Shown here: piece by piece, positions 1 to 8,937 of the stretch
Layout of the letters: each line of letters starts with the position of its first letter
Numbering within the stretch: the first letter of the stretch is position 1
Assembly: GCA_947565865.1 (NCBI GenBank)
Contig: CANOHT010000003.1
Coordinates: 68,152-132,151, forward strand
Direction of reading: 5' to 3'
Length of the DNA: 64,000 nt
Origin: an uncultured Clostridia bacterium
Lineage (GTDB): Bacteria > Bacillota > Clostridia > Christensenellales > Aristaeellaceae
Notes under the pieces: generated by a model
Told to the model about the DNA's origin: nothing
Seen by the model: the letters and a program-made list of their open reading frames with translations, nothing else
The model's database searches: none
Position numbers and translations under genes: made by a program

Positions 1-504
1 CACGGGCATGCCGCCCACCGCTGTCTCCACACGGACGTAGAGATAGCACATGTCGCGGATCTCCACATTCAGCACATGCTCCGGCGTTTTGACATCCACG
101 GACAAGCCCGGATTGCTTTGGAGAATGCGGTGCCCCATCTCCCTGCCGATGGCCGGGGAATCCAGCGGATACCGCTTATCCGACCGCCGCGCCGATACCT
201 TGAAGGTGCCCTTCAGGCCGGCCGTCATCTTCACCGCCTGGCCGCATACGGCGTCGAAATCCTCCTTGGGCATTTCCACGGCGGGACATACGCTGTGGAC
301 GCCGAAGACCTTGGTCACCCGGCGCAGGCATTCCTCCTGATCCGTGAAGTCGCTGACAAAGATGCGGCCGTCATTCAGCCACACCTTAGCCCCCAAAGGC
401 TCCACAGCGGCCTTCACCCGCTTGACCAGCGCGCGCATAAAAACAGGGCGGTTCAAGCCCTTGAGAAAAATTTCACCGTAGCGTACCAGAAGAAGCTCCC
501 GCAC
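1..504 (-). CDS. thiI: tRNA 4-thiouridine synthase ThiI, N-terminal part (runs off the left edge)
   Basis: This is the first 168 codons of ThiI, the THUMP-containing sulfurtransferase that makes 4-thiouridine in tRNA and can feed sulfur into thiamine synthesis. The start is the GTG ending at 504, giving an N-terminus MRELLLVRYGEIFLKG that is typical of ThiI; an AAGGAGAG ribosome site lies about 10 nt upstream. The visible part covers the N-terminal ferredoxin-like domain and THUMP region, including a SARRSDKRYPL stretch. The PP-loop and rhodanese regions lie outside the window. A cysteine desulfurase sits 41 nt upstream on the same strand, the usual ThiI sulfur donor pairing. Confidence 0.9.
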   Translation of the reverse strand, partial: MRELLLVRYGEIFLKGLNRPVFMRALVKRVKAAVEPLGAKVWLNDGRIFVSDFTDQEECLRRVTKVFGVHSVCPAVEMPKEDFDAVCGQAVKMTAGLKGTFKVSARRSDKRYPLDSPAIGREMGHRILQSNPGLSVDVKTPEHVLNVEIRDMCYLYVRVETAVGGMPV

Positions 505-545
505 AGCCTCGTCTCTCCTTTGTTTCGAAATCAGGGTTCCGCTAT

Positions 546-1694
546 TTACCGGCGCACGAATTTCTTCAGCATGTCGTAGTGCTTCTTCACCGCCGCCGCC
601 GCCGCATCCATGTCCGCCTCGGTGAGGAACGGGCACAGGCTGAACCGCAGCGCGCAGTCCTTGCGCTGAGCGGACAGGCCCATGGCCGTCAGCACCCCGG
701 AAAACTTCTGCTTCCGGCTGGCGCAGGCGGAACCGGCGCTGACATAGATGCCCTCTCCCTCCAGGGCGAAAAGCATCGTCTGGGAGCGCACGGGCGGCAG
801 GCTCACGTTCAGAATATGGGGCGCGCAGGCGGGGCTGTCAAGGGCGGGGCCGTTGAGCTCCGCCTGGGGAACGGTCTCCCGCAAACGCTGCCACAGCCGG
901 CGCTTCAGAGCCATCATGGCTTCCGCCGCGTCCTCAGGGTAGGTGCGCACCGCCTCCCCAAGGCCGATGATACCCGCCGTGTTTTCCGTGCCGGAGCGAT
1001 ACCCTGCCTCCTGGCCGCCGCCGAACACAATCGGGGACAGCTTGTGGCTATTTTCCACAATCAGCCCGCCCACACCCTTGCTGGCATGAATTTTGTGCCC
1101 GCTGAAGGCGTAAGACTGGATGCCCAGGCCGTTGAAATCCACAGGCAGGCGAAGAAACCCCTGCACACCGTCCACATGGATGGCGGCCTCCGGGCAGAGG
1201 CGATCCCGCAGCCGTGCCACCTCTCTCACAGGCTGGATGGCGCCGCTCTCGTTGTTCACCTGCATCACGCAAATCAGCCGAACGGTATCGTCCAGCATAT
1301 TTTCCAGCGCCGCCAGGTCCAGGACGCCTTCCGCCGTGACGGGAATCAGCGCCGCCTGATGGCCCAGCCGTTCAATCTCCGGCCCGCAGGCCAGCACCGC
1401 CGGGTGCTCCACGGACAGCAGCAGCACCTTCCCGGGCCTGCGCACCGTGCGCAGATGACCCAGGATGGCGATGTTGTCCGCCTCTGTGCCGCCGGAGGTG
1501 AAAATAAGCCGCTGGCCGACCGCCCCCGCCGCCTTCAAGCAGGCATCCCGCGCGTTGGACATGCGCTTTTCCGCCTCCAAAGCCGGTTTATACAGGGAGG
1601 ATGGGTTGTGCCACCCCCCGGCCAGTGCCTCCGTCATAACGCGAACCACCGCCTCGGAGGGGCGGGTGGTGGCGCTGTTGTCAAGGTAGATCAC
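546..1694 (-). CDS. Cysteine desulfurase (NifS/IscS family)
   Basis: A 382-residue PLP enzyme that removes sulfur from cysteine to form a protein persulfide. The N-terminus MIYLDNSATT, the PLP lysine in SGHKIHASKG (Lys201), the RSGTEN motif near 233-238 and the active-site cysteine in SAGSACASRK (Cys324) are all present, and the length is normal. It lies directly upstream of thiI, so its main client is probably ThiI (the NifZ-ThiI arrangement of Bacillus subtilis) rather than a general Fe-S scaffold. No iscU-like gene is next to it. It starts 3 nt after the DUF6106-type gene and is probably co-transcribed with it. Confidence 0.93.
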   Translation of the reverse strand: MIYLDNSATTRPSEAVVRVMTEALAGGWHNPSSLYKPALEAEKRMSNARDACLKAAGAVGQRLIFTSGGTEADNIAILGHLRTVRRPGKVLLLSVEHPAVLACGPEIERLGHQAALIPVTAEGVLDLAALENMLDDTVRLICVMQVNNESGAIQPVREVARLRDRLCPEAAIHVDGVQGFLRLPVDFNGLGIQSYAFSGHKIHASKGVGGLIVENSHKLSPIVFGGGQEAGYRSGTENTAGIIGLGEAVRTYPEDAAEAMMALKRRLWQRLRETVPQAELNGPALDSPACAPHILNVSLPPVRSQTMLFALEGEGIYVSAGSACASRKQKFSGVLTAMGLSAQRKDCALRFSLCPFLTEADMDAAAAAVKKHYDMLKKFVRR

Positions 1695-1697
1695 GGC

Positions 1698-2228
1698 TTA
1701 CTCCTGCCAGCTGCCCCGGGGAAGGAACTGCTTGATGTACTGCACCATTTCCTCGCTGGGCTCAATGATGATGACCCGCTTGCTGCTTTCCTTCTGGAAG
1801 TAGAAGTAATACAGCTCCTGACCGCGGTTGAGGAACCAGTTGTCCTTGCGCACACCGGGCATCGAGATATACCGCTGGAAGGCGGGGCTGCTGACCTTGC
1901 CGAAGGCGTCCACCCGGGAGACCTTCAGGCTGCCCAGGCTCTTGCGCTTCTTGTTGTTGTACACCTTCGCGAAGTCCATATCGCCATTGGTGAAGGTGTA
2001 TTCATATTCCGTGCGCAGCCTGTCCCGGAACAAAAACAGATACACCGCGCCGCCAATGAAAATCAGCGTGGTAATCAGCAGCGTCACCGAAAACTGCATC
2101 AGCAGCACCTGCAGATAGAACATACCCATGATGGCCATCAGCACCATCGCCACCATGGACAGGGCAAACATCACCTCATTGATTCCCTTGTTGCGCTTGA
2201 CAACGACCTCTTCCATAAAGCGATCCAT
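1698..2228 (-). CDS. DUF6106-like small membrane protein
   Basis: A protein of 176 residues with two hydrophobic helices in its first half, the second ending in a basic FRDRLRTEYEYTF segment, followed by a soluble C-terminal domain. It resembles the uncharacterised DUF6106 family of Clostridia; the function is unknown. I start it at the ATG ending at 2228 (MDRFMEEVVVKRNKG) because a GGAGG sits 8 nt upstream. A longer reading from 2273 has no such site. It lies inside the minus-strand run between the DUF212 and cysteine desulfurase genes. Confidence 0.72.
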   Translation of the reverse strand: MDRFMEEVVVKRNKGINEVMFALSMVAMVLMAIMGMFYLQVLLMQFSVTLLITTLIFIGGAVYLFLFRDRLRTEYEYTFTNGDMDFAKVYNNKKRKSLGSLKVSRVDAFGKVSSPAFQRYISMPGVRKDNWFLNRGQELYYFYFQKESSKRVIIIEPSEEMVQYIKQFLPRGSWQE

Positions 2229-2276
2229 ACAGCATTCCTCCGTTATCATTTGATTGGCTTTCTTGTCAGCCAAGCT

Positions 2277-2729
2277 TTAGAAAAAAATGTAGGCCAACGC
2301 GGTCATAACGCCGATGACCACGCCGCCGGCCACCTCCAGGTGCGTGTGGCCCACCAGCTCCTTGAGGTTCTCGTCGGAGATGGGCTCGCCGTTAATGAAC
2401 ACCTTGCGGATAATCTCGTTGAGCACCTGACCCTGCTTGCCCGTTTCCCGGCGAACACCGGTGGCGTCGTACATCACAATGGTTGTGATGCAGAAGCTCA
2501 AGGCAAAAAGCGGTGTACCGAAACCCATCATGGAGCCGATGATGATGGTCAGGGATACCATCAGCGCCGTATGGGAGGACGGCATTCCGCCGCTGTCCAG
2601 GAAGCGCCGCCAGTTCAGCCTGTGCTCCACCAGATAATACGTCGGAATTTTCATCGCCTGGGCAACAAACCAAGCCGTCAGCGCGCACAGCAAAACCCGG
2701 TTCGTAAAGATTTCTCCCACCTCGTGCAC
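2277..2729 (-). CDS. DUF212 / YuiD-type membrane protein, divergent PAP2 family
   Basis: A 150-residue integral membrane protein of the DUF212 family, related to acid phosphatase/vanadium haloperoxidase (PAP2) enzymes. Conserved blocks seen are GGMPSSHTA, YDATGVRRETGKQ and GHTHLEVAGG, matching the family's phosphatase-like core, and there are several hydrophobic helices. The start is GTG at 2729 with GGGAGG 7 nt before it. The gene follows ispA by 34 nt, so a role in lipid or isoprenoid phosphate handling is possible, but that is inference from position. Confidence 0.85.
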   Translation of the reverse strand: MHEVGEIFTNRVLLCALTAWFVAQAMKIPTYYLVEHRLNWRRFLDSGGMPSSHTALMVSLTIIIGSMMGFGTPLFALSFCITTIVMYDATGVRRETGKQGQVLNEIIRKVFINGEPISDENLKELVGHTHLEVAGGVVIGVMTALAYIFF

Positions 2730-2763
2730 GCTACCGCCTCCCTTCCTTCACAACTGTTCCATA

Positions 2764-3639
2764 TCATTGTACCCGCACCAGGGTACTTTGCGCAAGGTCT
2801 TTGAAAAATTTATTCCCTTCACCCAAGGGGGACAGACACGCAACAGCCTGGCAGATATGCTCCGCGGCGTCCTTCCGCGTCTGCTCGACGCCCGCCGCCG
2901 CCACCCAGGTCAGCTTGCCCAGGGCGGCGTCCATGCCGGTCTGCTTGCCCAGAAGGGCCGCGTCGCCCTCCACGTCCAGCAGATCGTCCACCATCTGGAA
3001 GGCCATGCCCAGGTGAAAGCCGTAGCCAATCCCCGCCTGCACCAGGTCATCCGCCGCCCCGGCCAGGAGCAGCCCCGCCTCCATGGGCGCGGTGAGCAAA
3101 TCCGCCGTCTTGTGGGCATGGATATACTGCACCCGCGCCAGGGTGGGCACGCTCCCCTCCTCGGTAACGTCCACGGTCTGCCCGGCGATCATTCCCGTGA
3201 CGCCGCAGCGCCTGGCGATGGCCTCCGCCGCCCGGGCGCCCCGCAGATCCTCACGGGCACAGGCCGCCCGAAGCATCGCTTCCATGGCCGCCGACAGCAG
3301 TCCGTCCCCCGCCAGGATGGCCACGTCCTCCCCGAAGACCCGGTGGTTCGTGGGCTTTCCCCGGCGAAGATCATCGTTGTCCATGGCGGGCAGGTCGTCG
3401 TGGATCAGGCTGTAGGTATGAATCATTTCCAGCGCGCAGGCATAAGGCAGGGCCTCCGCCGCGCCGCCTCCCGCCGACTCGCAGGCCGCCAGCAGCAGCA
3501 CGGGCCGAAGTCGCTTGCCCCCCGCCGTCAGGGAGTATTCCATGGCGGCCAGCAGCTTTTCCGGGATTTCCCCCAAGGCGCGCAGGGATGCGGTCAGCGC
3601 GTCCTCCACCAAGGCCTGGTAGGCCGCGTAGGTTCTCAT
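2764..3639 (-). CDS. ispA: Farnesyl diphosphate synthase (polyprenyl synthetase)
   Basis: A 291-residue trans-isoprenyl diphosphate synthase that condenses isopentenyl units onto allylic diphosphates. The first aspartate-rich motif DDLPAMD is at 81-87, followed by LRRGKPTNH; the second motif DDLLDVEGD begins at 218, and GGKRLRP lies at 40-46. The size fits bacterial short-chain FPP/GGPP synthases. It overlaps xseB by 4 nt, the common bacterial xseA-xseB-ispA order. IspE of the MEP pathway is encoded elsewhere in this window (33892-34773). Confidence 0.93.
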   Translation of the reverse strand: MRTYAAYQALVEDALTASLRALGEIPEKLLAAMEYSLTAGGKRLRPVLLLAACESAGGGAAEALPYACALEMIHTYSLIHDDLPAMDNDDLRRGKPTNHRVFGEDVAILAGDGLLSAAMEAMLRAACAREDLRGARAAEAIARRCGVTGMIAGQTVDVTEEGSVPTLARVQYIHAHKTADLLTAPMEAGLLLAGAADDLVQAGIGYGFHLGMAFQMVDDLLDVEGDAALLGKQTGMDAALGKLTWVAAAGVEQTRKDAAEHICQAVACLSPLGEGNKFFKDLAQSTLVRVQ

Positions 3640-3869
3640 ACGTCCTCCTCCAGAGGAACTTCCTCCTCGCCCTCGGGCCCCCGGCGCAGAACCGTCAGCC
3701 GCTGCTGAGCGCTTTGCAGCTCCTTCTCCATGGCCGCGATCATGCCGACGCCCTCCTCATAGCGCTTCAGGGACTCCCCCAGGGGCAGGCTCTCGCTCTC
3801 CATCTCCTGGATGAGCGCTTCCACCGCCGCCAGCTTTTCCTCAAAGGTTTTGGTTTTCTTCGCCGCCAT
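3636..3869 (-). CDS. xseB: Exodeoxyribonuclease VII small subunit
   Basis: A 77-residue subunit of exonuclease VII, which degrades single-stranded DNA together with XseA. The signature region FEEKLAAVEALIQEMESE followed by LPLGESLKRYEEG is clear. The start is the ATG at 3869 (MAAKKTKTF), chosen because AGGAGG sits 6 nt upstream; an upstream ATG at 3884 lacks a site. The 5' end overlaps the xseA 3' end by about 29 nt and the 3' end overlaps ispA by 4 nt, indicating translational coupling. Confidence 0.93.
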   Translation of the reverse strand: MAAKKTKTFEEKLAAVEALIQEMESESLPLGESLKRYEEGVGMIAAMEKELQSAQQRLTVLRRGPEGEEEVPLEEDV

Positions 3870-5130
3870 GATTTTCCTCCTCACGCCGTACCGTCACCGC
3901 GCCGTCATGGAAACGCACGGTCATTCTGCTTTTGCCCATGGCCGCCTGACGATTGGCAATCACCGTATCGCCGTCCGTCACCAGGGCGTACCCCCGCTCC
4001 AGCACCCGCTGGGGATTCAGGGCTTCCAGCCGCGCCCGGTTGCGCTGAAGGCGGGCCTGTTCACGCTGAAGGCGAACCTCCGCCAGGTGCTCCAGCCGAA
4101 GCCGCGCCGCCGTCAGCCGCTGCGGCCAGGGCGCCAGACTGGATGTCATGGCCTGCTCCAGGCGGGCGGACAGCATAGCCAGCCGCCGCTCCCCGGCCAG
4201 GCATCTCTGCTCCGGCCCCGCAGCCTCCAGGCGGCGGCGCTGGGCCGTCAGGCGGCTATTCAGACCTTGAATATACAGCCGCATGGCCTGCTCCATGTGA
4301 CGCCGCAGCATCCGCAGGCCATCCAGCAGCTCTGCCCGGTCAGGCACCGCCAGTTCCGCCGCGTTGGACGGCGTGGACGCCCGGACATCCGCCGCGAAAT
4401 CCGCGATGGTGAAATCCGTCTCATGCCCCACGGCAGAAATAACCGGCACGGGACTGTCCGCGATGGCCCGGGCCACGATTTCCTCGTTGAACGCCCATAA
4501 ATCCTCCATGGAACCGCCGCCGCGCCCGGTGATAATGACCTCCACCCCCGCAAGTGTCCCCGCCCGGCGGATGGCCGCAGCGATTTCCTCCGCCGCGCCC
4601 TCGCCCTGCACTCGGACAGCCAGCAAGACCAGCGGCACACCGGGGTCGCGCCCCGCCGATACCCGCCGGATGTCCTGCAAGACCGCCCCCGTCCGGGACG
4701 TCACCACGGCAATGCGCCGGGGCCGCAGGGGCAGCGGCCGTTTCCGCGCGGCATCGAAGAGACCCTCTGCCGCCAGCTTGGCCTTCAGCGCCTCAAACTG
4801 CTGATACAGCCCGCCTACGCCGTCGGGACGCATGGCCTCGGCGTAGAACTGGTACGCCCCTGCCTGGGGATACAGGCTCACGCTGCCGGAAAGCACCACC
4901 GCCATGCCGTCCCTGGGACGAAGGCTCATCCGCATGGCGTTCTGCCGAAACATCACGCAGGCAATCCGCGCCTGATCGTCCTTGAGGGTAAAGTACCAAT
5001 GGCCCGAGGTATGGGCCTTGAAATTACTGATCTCCCCGCGGATGCGCAAACTGCGCAGCATGGGATCCGCCGCCAGGGAGCGGCGCACATACTCGTTCAG
5101 GTCGCTGACCTGCAAAATCCATTCCGGCAC
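3841..5130 (-). CDS. xseA: Exodeoxyribonuclease VII large subunit
   Basis: A 429-residue catalytic subunit of exonuclease VII. It begins with an OB-fold nucleic-acid binding region (LNEYVRRSLAADPMLRSLRIRGEISNFK area) and continues with the nuclease core showing VVTSRTGAVLQDI, GRGGGSMEDLWAFNEE and SAVGHETDFTIADFAAD. A long helical C-terminal region follows. The stop of folD is 1 nt away and xseB overlaps the other end, so this is one operon. Confidence 0.95.
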   Translation of the reverse strand: MPEWILQVSDLNEYVRRSLAADPMLRSLRIRGEISNFKAHTSGHWYFTLKDDQARIACVMFRQNAMRMSLRPRDGMAVVLSGSVSLYPQAGAYQFYAEAMRPDGVGGLYQQFEALKAKLAAEGLFDAARKRPLPLRPRRIAVVTSRTGAVLQDIRRVSAGRDPGVPLVLLAVRVQGEGAAEEIAAAIRRAGTLAGVEVIITGRGGGSMEDLWAFNEEIVARAIADSPVPVISAVGHETDFTIADFAADVRASTPSNAAELAVPDRAELLDGLRMLRRHMEQAMRLYIQGLNSRLTAQRRRLEAAGPEQRCLAGERRLAMLSARLEQAMTSSLAPWPQRLTAARLRLEHLAEVRLQREQARLQRNRARLEALNPQRVLERGYALVTDGDTVIANRQAAMGKSRMTVRFHDGAVTVRREEENHGGEENQNL

Positions 5131-5131
5131 C

Positions 5132-5980
5132 TTATACGCCCGTTCTTTCCGCGGCTTCCACCGTGTTTTCCAGCAGCATGGCGATGGTCATCCGGCCCAC
5201 GCCGCCGGGCACCGGGGTGATCCAGCCGGCCACATCCTTCACCGCGTCGTAATCGACATCGCCCACCACCTTGCCGTCCACGCGGTTGATGCCCACGTCG
5301 ATGACCACCGCGCCGGGCTTCACCATGTCCGCCGTGATGAACCGCGCCTTACCCACCGCCGCCACCAGAACGTCCGCCCGGCGGGTATGGGCCGCCAGAT
5401 CCTTCGTCCGGCTGTGGCACAGGGTCACGGTGCAGTCCTGCTGAAGCAGCAGCATGGCCATGGGCTTGCCCACGATGTTGCTGCGGCCCACCACCACGGC
5501 CTCCTTGCCCCGGAGGTCAAGCCCTGTGCGGCGAATCATGGCCAGGGCGCCCTTGGGGGTGCAGGCCACCACGCCGGGCAGGCCGTTGAGCAGCCGCCCC
5601 GCGTTCTGGATATGGAAGCCGTCCACATCCTTTTCCGGGGTGATGGCGGCCAGGGCGGCGGCCTCGTCCAGGTGGGCGGGCAGGGGCAACTGCACCAGGA
5701 TGCCGTGGATGCGGGCGTCCTCGTTCAGTTCCCGGATGCGGCTTTCCAGCGCCGCCTGATCCGTATCCTCCGGCAGGCGGATGGTCAAGGAATACATGCC
5801 CGCCTTCTCGCAGGCGATGCCCTTGTTGCGCACATAGATCTGGCTGGCGGGATCCTCGCCCACCAGAATCACCGCCAGGCCGGGGGTGATCCCCCGCGCC
5901 TTCAGCGCTTCCACGCGGAGGGCAATCTCCGCCCGCAGGGTATCCGACATCACTTTCCCGTCAAGAATCTGCGCCGCCAT
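5132..5980 (-). CDS. folD: Bifunctional methylenetetrahydrofolate dehydrogenase/cyclohydrolase
   Basis: A 282-residue FolD that interconverts 5,10-methylene-, methenyl- and 10-formyl-tetrahydrofolate. Visible hallmarks are the catalytic-lysine region [24 protein letters not shown], the nucleotide-binding [14 protein letters not shown] segment and the C-terminal [19 protein letters not shown]. It is of normal length. A GGAGG precedes the ATG by 9 nt. The start overlaps the end of the tandem GNAT gene by 20 nt. Confidence 0.95.
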   Translation of the reverse strand: MAAQILDGKVMSDTLRAEIALRVEALKARGITPGLAVILVGEDPASQIYVRNKGIACEKAGMYSLTIRLPEDTDQAALESRIRELNEDARIHGILVQLPLPAHLDEAAALAAITPEKDVDGFHIQNAGRLLNGLPGVVACTPKGALAMIRRTGLDLRGKEAVVVGRSNIVGKPMAMLLLQQDCTVTLCHSRTKDLAAHTRRADVLVAAVGKARFITADMVKPGAVVIDVGINRVDGKVVGDVDYDAVKDVAGWITPVPGGVGRMTIAMLLENTVEAAERTGV

Positions 5981-6830
5981 GGCCCATTCCTCCTATCATT
6001 TTGCTGTAACCTTGGTACGTTCCGTTGATGGCAAACCCCATCGACCGCAGCAGCGGTATTTCCTGCCGCTGGGCGAAATAGATCAGATGGCGCCGTCCCT
6101 GTACCCGGGCGTCCAGCAGGCAGGCCGTCAGCAGAGCCCGGCGGACATCCTCATCCTCTGCGCCGTCCAGGCCGAAAAGTTCCGGCAGCGCGCCGTCCAT
6201 GACATAGGCCGCGGCCACGGGCTCCCCCTCCCGCCGGTACAGGAACAGCCGCCAGCGCTCCCAGGCCTCAAGGATACGGTCGGAAGTCCAGAACATGAGT
6301 TCCCCGTCATGCAGGCGGCGGAAGTCCGGGAAGGTATCCCGCGTCACCTGTTCCACAGGGGAATCGTCATCCTCCGGCAGCTCGCCTTCCAGGTGGAAAG
6401 CCGTGTCCGTCAGATCATCCTCCAGGGTGAAGCCGCGCTTCTCCGCCCACCCGCAGGCCACCTCATTCTCCCCGGGAAAGCCCAGGGACAGCGTGAAGCC
6501 CGGATACTTCGCCGCCGCGTAGTCCTCAAAGGCTGACAGCGTTTCCGCCGTGCCGCTTTCGGTGAGCGCGGCGCAGCATCCGGCATAGCGCTCTTCCGCC
6601 AGGACGTACCAGTGGATCCAGCCCGTCACCCGGCCATCCTGCCGGGCCAGGAGGATTTCCTCGTCTTCCCGGCTCAGGCCTTCCCGCGCCCGGCGGACGA
6701 AGTCCTCCCGCGTCTTCACCCCATCGGTGTAGGTGGGGTAGCTGGAACGGCTTCTGTCCGTCGCCAAATCCCAGGCCCAGTCGATGAGGCCGTCGAAGTC
6801 CCCGGCCTTCAAAGGTGTCAGTGTCAGCAT
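5961..6830 (-). CDS. GNAT-family N-acetyltransferase, two-domain
   Basis: A 289-residue protein that reads as two GNAT-like halves. The first holds [18 protein letters not shown], and the second a degenerate acetyltransferase core with [17 protein letters not shown] and a final [21 protein letters not shown]. The substrate cannot be predicted. It overlaps the upstream GNAT gene by 7 nt and folD by 20 nt, so it is translated as part of the cluster. A simple lone acetyltransferase with a lineage-specific N-terminus is an alternative. Confidence 0.75.
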   Translation of the reverse strand: MLTLTPLKAGDFDGLIDWAWDLATDRSRSSYPTYTDGVKTREDFVRRAREGLSREDEEILLARQDGRVTGWIHWYVLAEERYAGCCAALTESGTAETLSAFEDYAAAKYPGFTLSLGFPGENEVACGWAEKRGFTLEDDLTDTAFHLEGELPEDDDSPVEQVTRDTFPDFRRLHDGELMFWTSDRILEAWERWRLFLYRREGEPVAAAYVMDGALPELFGLDGAEDEDVRRALLTACLLDARVQGRRHLIYFAQRQEIPLLRSMGFAINGTYQGYSKMIGGMGHGGADS

Positions 6831-7258
6831 GGATCATCCTCCCAAGCCAGCAGGTTGCCCAGGGGCAGGCTGAAGCCGATGGCGGCGTACATGGCCCGGT
6901 CGCAGTCGGCACAGCCCACCGTCAGACTGCCCACGCCGCTTTGCTCCCGCGCGAAGCGTACCAGTCCCCGGGCAAGCCCGCGGTGTCGATAGGCCGGAAG
7001 GATGTAGAAGTCCTCCAGCACGCCGCTGGGCTGATAATTGAAGGTGGAAAAGCCACGCGTCACTGAGCAGAGGCCCGCCAGGCTGCCCTCCGTCTCACAT
7101 CCGTAAAACGTGATATCGCCCCGGCTGATGGCCTCCCGCAGTCGGTTCAGCTCCGCCGCCGTTGGCGCTTCCTCACCGATTTCGGCCTTATAGGCCATGT
7201 GCAGGAGAAGCAGGGCGTCAGCATCTGCCGCCGTCAGTTCCCGGTAAGTCGGCGTCAT
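6824..7258 (-). CDS. GNAT-family N-acetyltransferase
   Basis: A 144-residue single-domain GNAT enzyme. Recognisable are the strand FYGCETEGSLAGLCSVTRGF, the acetyl-CoA binding turn LPAYRHRGLARGLVRFA (Q/RxxGxG/A type) and CDRAMYAAIGF near the C-terminus. The substrate is unknown. It overlaps the TsaD-like gene by 4 nt and the two-domain GNAT by 7 nt. Confidence 0.85.
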   Translation of the reverse strand: MTPTYRELTAADADALLLLHMAYKAEIGEEAPTAAELNRLREAISRGDITFYGCETEGSLAGLCSVTRGFSTFNYQPSGVLEDFYILPAYRHRGLARGLVRFAREQSGVGSLTVGCADCDRAMYAAIGFSLPLGNLLAWEDDPC

Positions 7259-8220
7259 TCCTCGTTCTCCTTCATCCGCCGGTACCGCGCCGCGCCGATC
7301 AGGGCGATGCCCACCGCATTGTCCCCGGAATATTCCGGTTTGCCGAAGCAGACGCGCAGGCCTCGGTCACGCTTGGCGATCCGTGCCGTCACCAGCTCCC
7401 GGAACAGCGGCGAGGACGCCACGCCCCCGGCCAGCAGCGCCTGCCGGATGCCCGTGGTTTCCGCCCCGGCGCAGAGCATCCGCGCCACGGTGCGGGCCAG
7501 CAGGTCGTAGACCTCCCGGGCCACGTTTTCCTTGGGCATGGCGCCGGCGGCGATCCACCGCTGAGCCTGGCTCTCCGCGCCGGAGAAATGGCAGCGCAGG
7601 CCGCCGTCAGCCATGTTCACGGGCAGCAGCGCCTCCGCCTGACCGGCCAAGGCCAGCGTTTCCAGGTGCGGCCCCGCCGGGAAGGGCAGTCCCAGCGCCA
7701 CACCCACCCGATCCACCAGCTGCCCCGCGTGAAGGTCGAGGGTGCCGCCCAGCAGCGTCAATTCCTCGCCCCAAAGGGCCAGCAGCTCCGTGGTGCCGCC
7801 GGAGAGGTGCAGCGCCAGCAGCGGCCCCGGCGCAATGCCGCTGTCTACCATGGCAGCAGCGATGTGTCCCCGCTGGTGCGTGGACGCAAAGCAAGGGACG
7901 CCAAGCATCGCGGCCAATCCGCGACCCTGGGCATCCCCTGCGTGGAACACGGGCATATAGGATTCTTCCTCGTCCCGGGGACGGCGGGACACGCACACCG
8001 CAGCAATCTCCATCCCCCGGATGGCGTGGGCCAGCTCTTCCAGGCGTTCCGGCAGCTGGCGCACATGGATAAACAGCGCCTCGCTCTGACGCAGACCCCG
8101 CTCCCCCTGCCGCACCGGCAGCAGCCGACGGCAGCTGGCGACCACCTCGCCCTCCACCGTGACCGCCGCGACGGAGGTGGTGTAGCAGCTGGTGTCCAGC
8201 CCAACGACGACCCGGGTCAT
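7255..8220 (-). CDS. TsaD/Kae1-like protein (O-sialoglycoprotein endopeptidase family paralogue)
   Basis: A 321-residue ASKHA-fold protein of the Kae1/TsaD family. It starts VVVGLDTSCYTTSVA and keeps the metal-binding His pair HQRGH (115 and 119), a GGVASS motif near 265 and the C-terminal YSGDNA with Asp300. The nucleotide motif usually written SGGHT reads SGGTT here (140-144), so the family histidine is replaced. TsaC is present elsewhere in the window (55350), but no tsaB or tsaE is adjacent. This is therefore probably the clostridial paralogue of TsaD next to nusB rather than the enzyme making t6A, though I cannot exclude that it is the only copy. Confidence 0.8.
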   Translation of the reverse strand: MTRVVVGLDTSCYTTSVAAVTVEGEVVASCRRLLPVRQGERGLRQSEALFIHVRQLPERLEELAHAIRGMEIAAVCVSRRPRDEEESYMPVFHAGDAQGRGLAAMLGVPCFASTHQRGHIAAAMVDSGIAPGPLLALHLSGGTTELLALWGEELTLLGGTLDLHAGQLVDRVGVALGLPFPAGPHLETLALAGQAEALLPVNMADGGLRCHFSGAESQAQRWIAAGAMPKENVAREVYDLLARTVARMLCAGAETTGIRQALLAGGVASSPLFRELVTARIAKRDRGLRVCFGKPEYSGDNAVGIALIGAARYRRMKENEE

Positions 8221-8672
8221 GCCTGCGCCGCCTGATGCTTGCGGAGGATGGCCCCCAGCACACCGTTGATGAACCGGCCGCTGGCGGGTTCGGAATAGCG
8301 TCCCGCCAATTCCACCGCCTCGTTGATGGCTACGCGGCCGGGCACATCCGCCTCATGGAGAATTTCCCATGTAGCCAGGCGCAGGATGGTCAGATCCACC
8401 TTGGGCATCCGCTGGATTGTCCAATCACGGCTGAAGGCGGCGATCTCGGCGTCCAGCTCATCCAGGTGAGTGGTCACGCCTTCCAGCACCCGGGTGATGT
8501 AGGCGCGGTCGGCCTTTCCGGGCTCCTTGGCGCCAACGGCCTCCACCCCGGGCACACCCTCCTCCCGCAGCTCATCGTATACCATTTGCAGGGTCTCCTC
8601 GCCGCCCTGGCCGCCAGCAAGCTGTTCGTAGATCATCTGCATCACGGCAGCGCGCGCAGTCATTCGAGACAT
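8217..8672 (-). CDS. nusB: Transcription antitermination factor NusB
   Basis: A 151-residue all-helical NusB, which binds boxA RNA with NusE (S10) during rRNA transcription. Conserved features are the N-terminal ARAAVMQMIYEQL and the C-terminal block KVDLTILRLATWEILH, followed by VAINEAVELAGRYSEPASGRFINGVLG, which is highly diagnostic. It follows the Asp23/AmaP/DUF2273 genes, an order common in Clostridia, and overlaps the TsaD-like gene by 4 nt. Confidence 0.95.
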   Translation of the reverse strand: MSRMTARAAVMQMIYEQLAGGQGGEETLQMVYDELREEGVPGVEAVGAKEPGKADRAYITRVLEGVTTHLDELDAEIAAFSRDWTIQRMPKVDLTILRLATWEILHEADVPGRVAINEAVELAGRYSEPASGRFINGVLGAILRKHQAAQA

Positions 8673-8700
8673 AAGGCATATACTCCGTTCTGTGTGAATT

Positions 8701-8937
8701 TCATTGGTGATCCTTGGGCGGGAAAAGCCTGTTTACCACGCCCTTGATGAAGTCGCTCTTGTGCTTGACTCCGCCCAGGAAAACGCCCAGGACGCACAGC
8801 ACCACAATAAACAGCGTCCGCCAGAAGCCCACGGACAGCAGCAGCGCCGCCAGCACAACGCCCAACAAGCCGCAGGCAAGCCCGCAGGCCGGGGTTCCCA
8901 AGGTGGTCAGCTCCTTCAACAACTCATTCAGCTTCAT
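8701..8937 (-). CDS. DUF2273 small membrane protein
   Basis: A 78-residue protein with two closely spaced hydrophobic helices (about residues 17-37 and 40-57), ending in a basic FIKGVVNRLFPPK tail. It belongs to the DUF2273 family found between amaP and nusB in many Firmicutes. It starts at the ATG at 8937 and overlaps the amaP stop by 14 nt. A longer reading upstream in this frame is low-complexity shadow of amaP. The likely role is at the membrane with AmaP and Asp23, by association. Confidence 0.85.
   Translation of the reverse strand: MKLNELLKELTTLGTPACGLACGLLGVVLAALLLSVGFWRTLFIVVLCVLGVFLGGVKHKSDFIKGVVNRLFPPKDHQ

Noticed and set aside
579..2804. Very long plus-strand open frames opposite the cysteine desulfurase and others (for example 579-2804 and 10651-12672)
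   Set aside because: They are rich in His, Gln, Arg and Gly, the signature of antisense frames of GC-rich genes, and lie opposite clear conserved genes.
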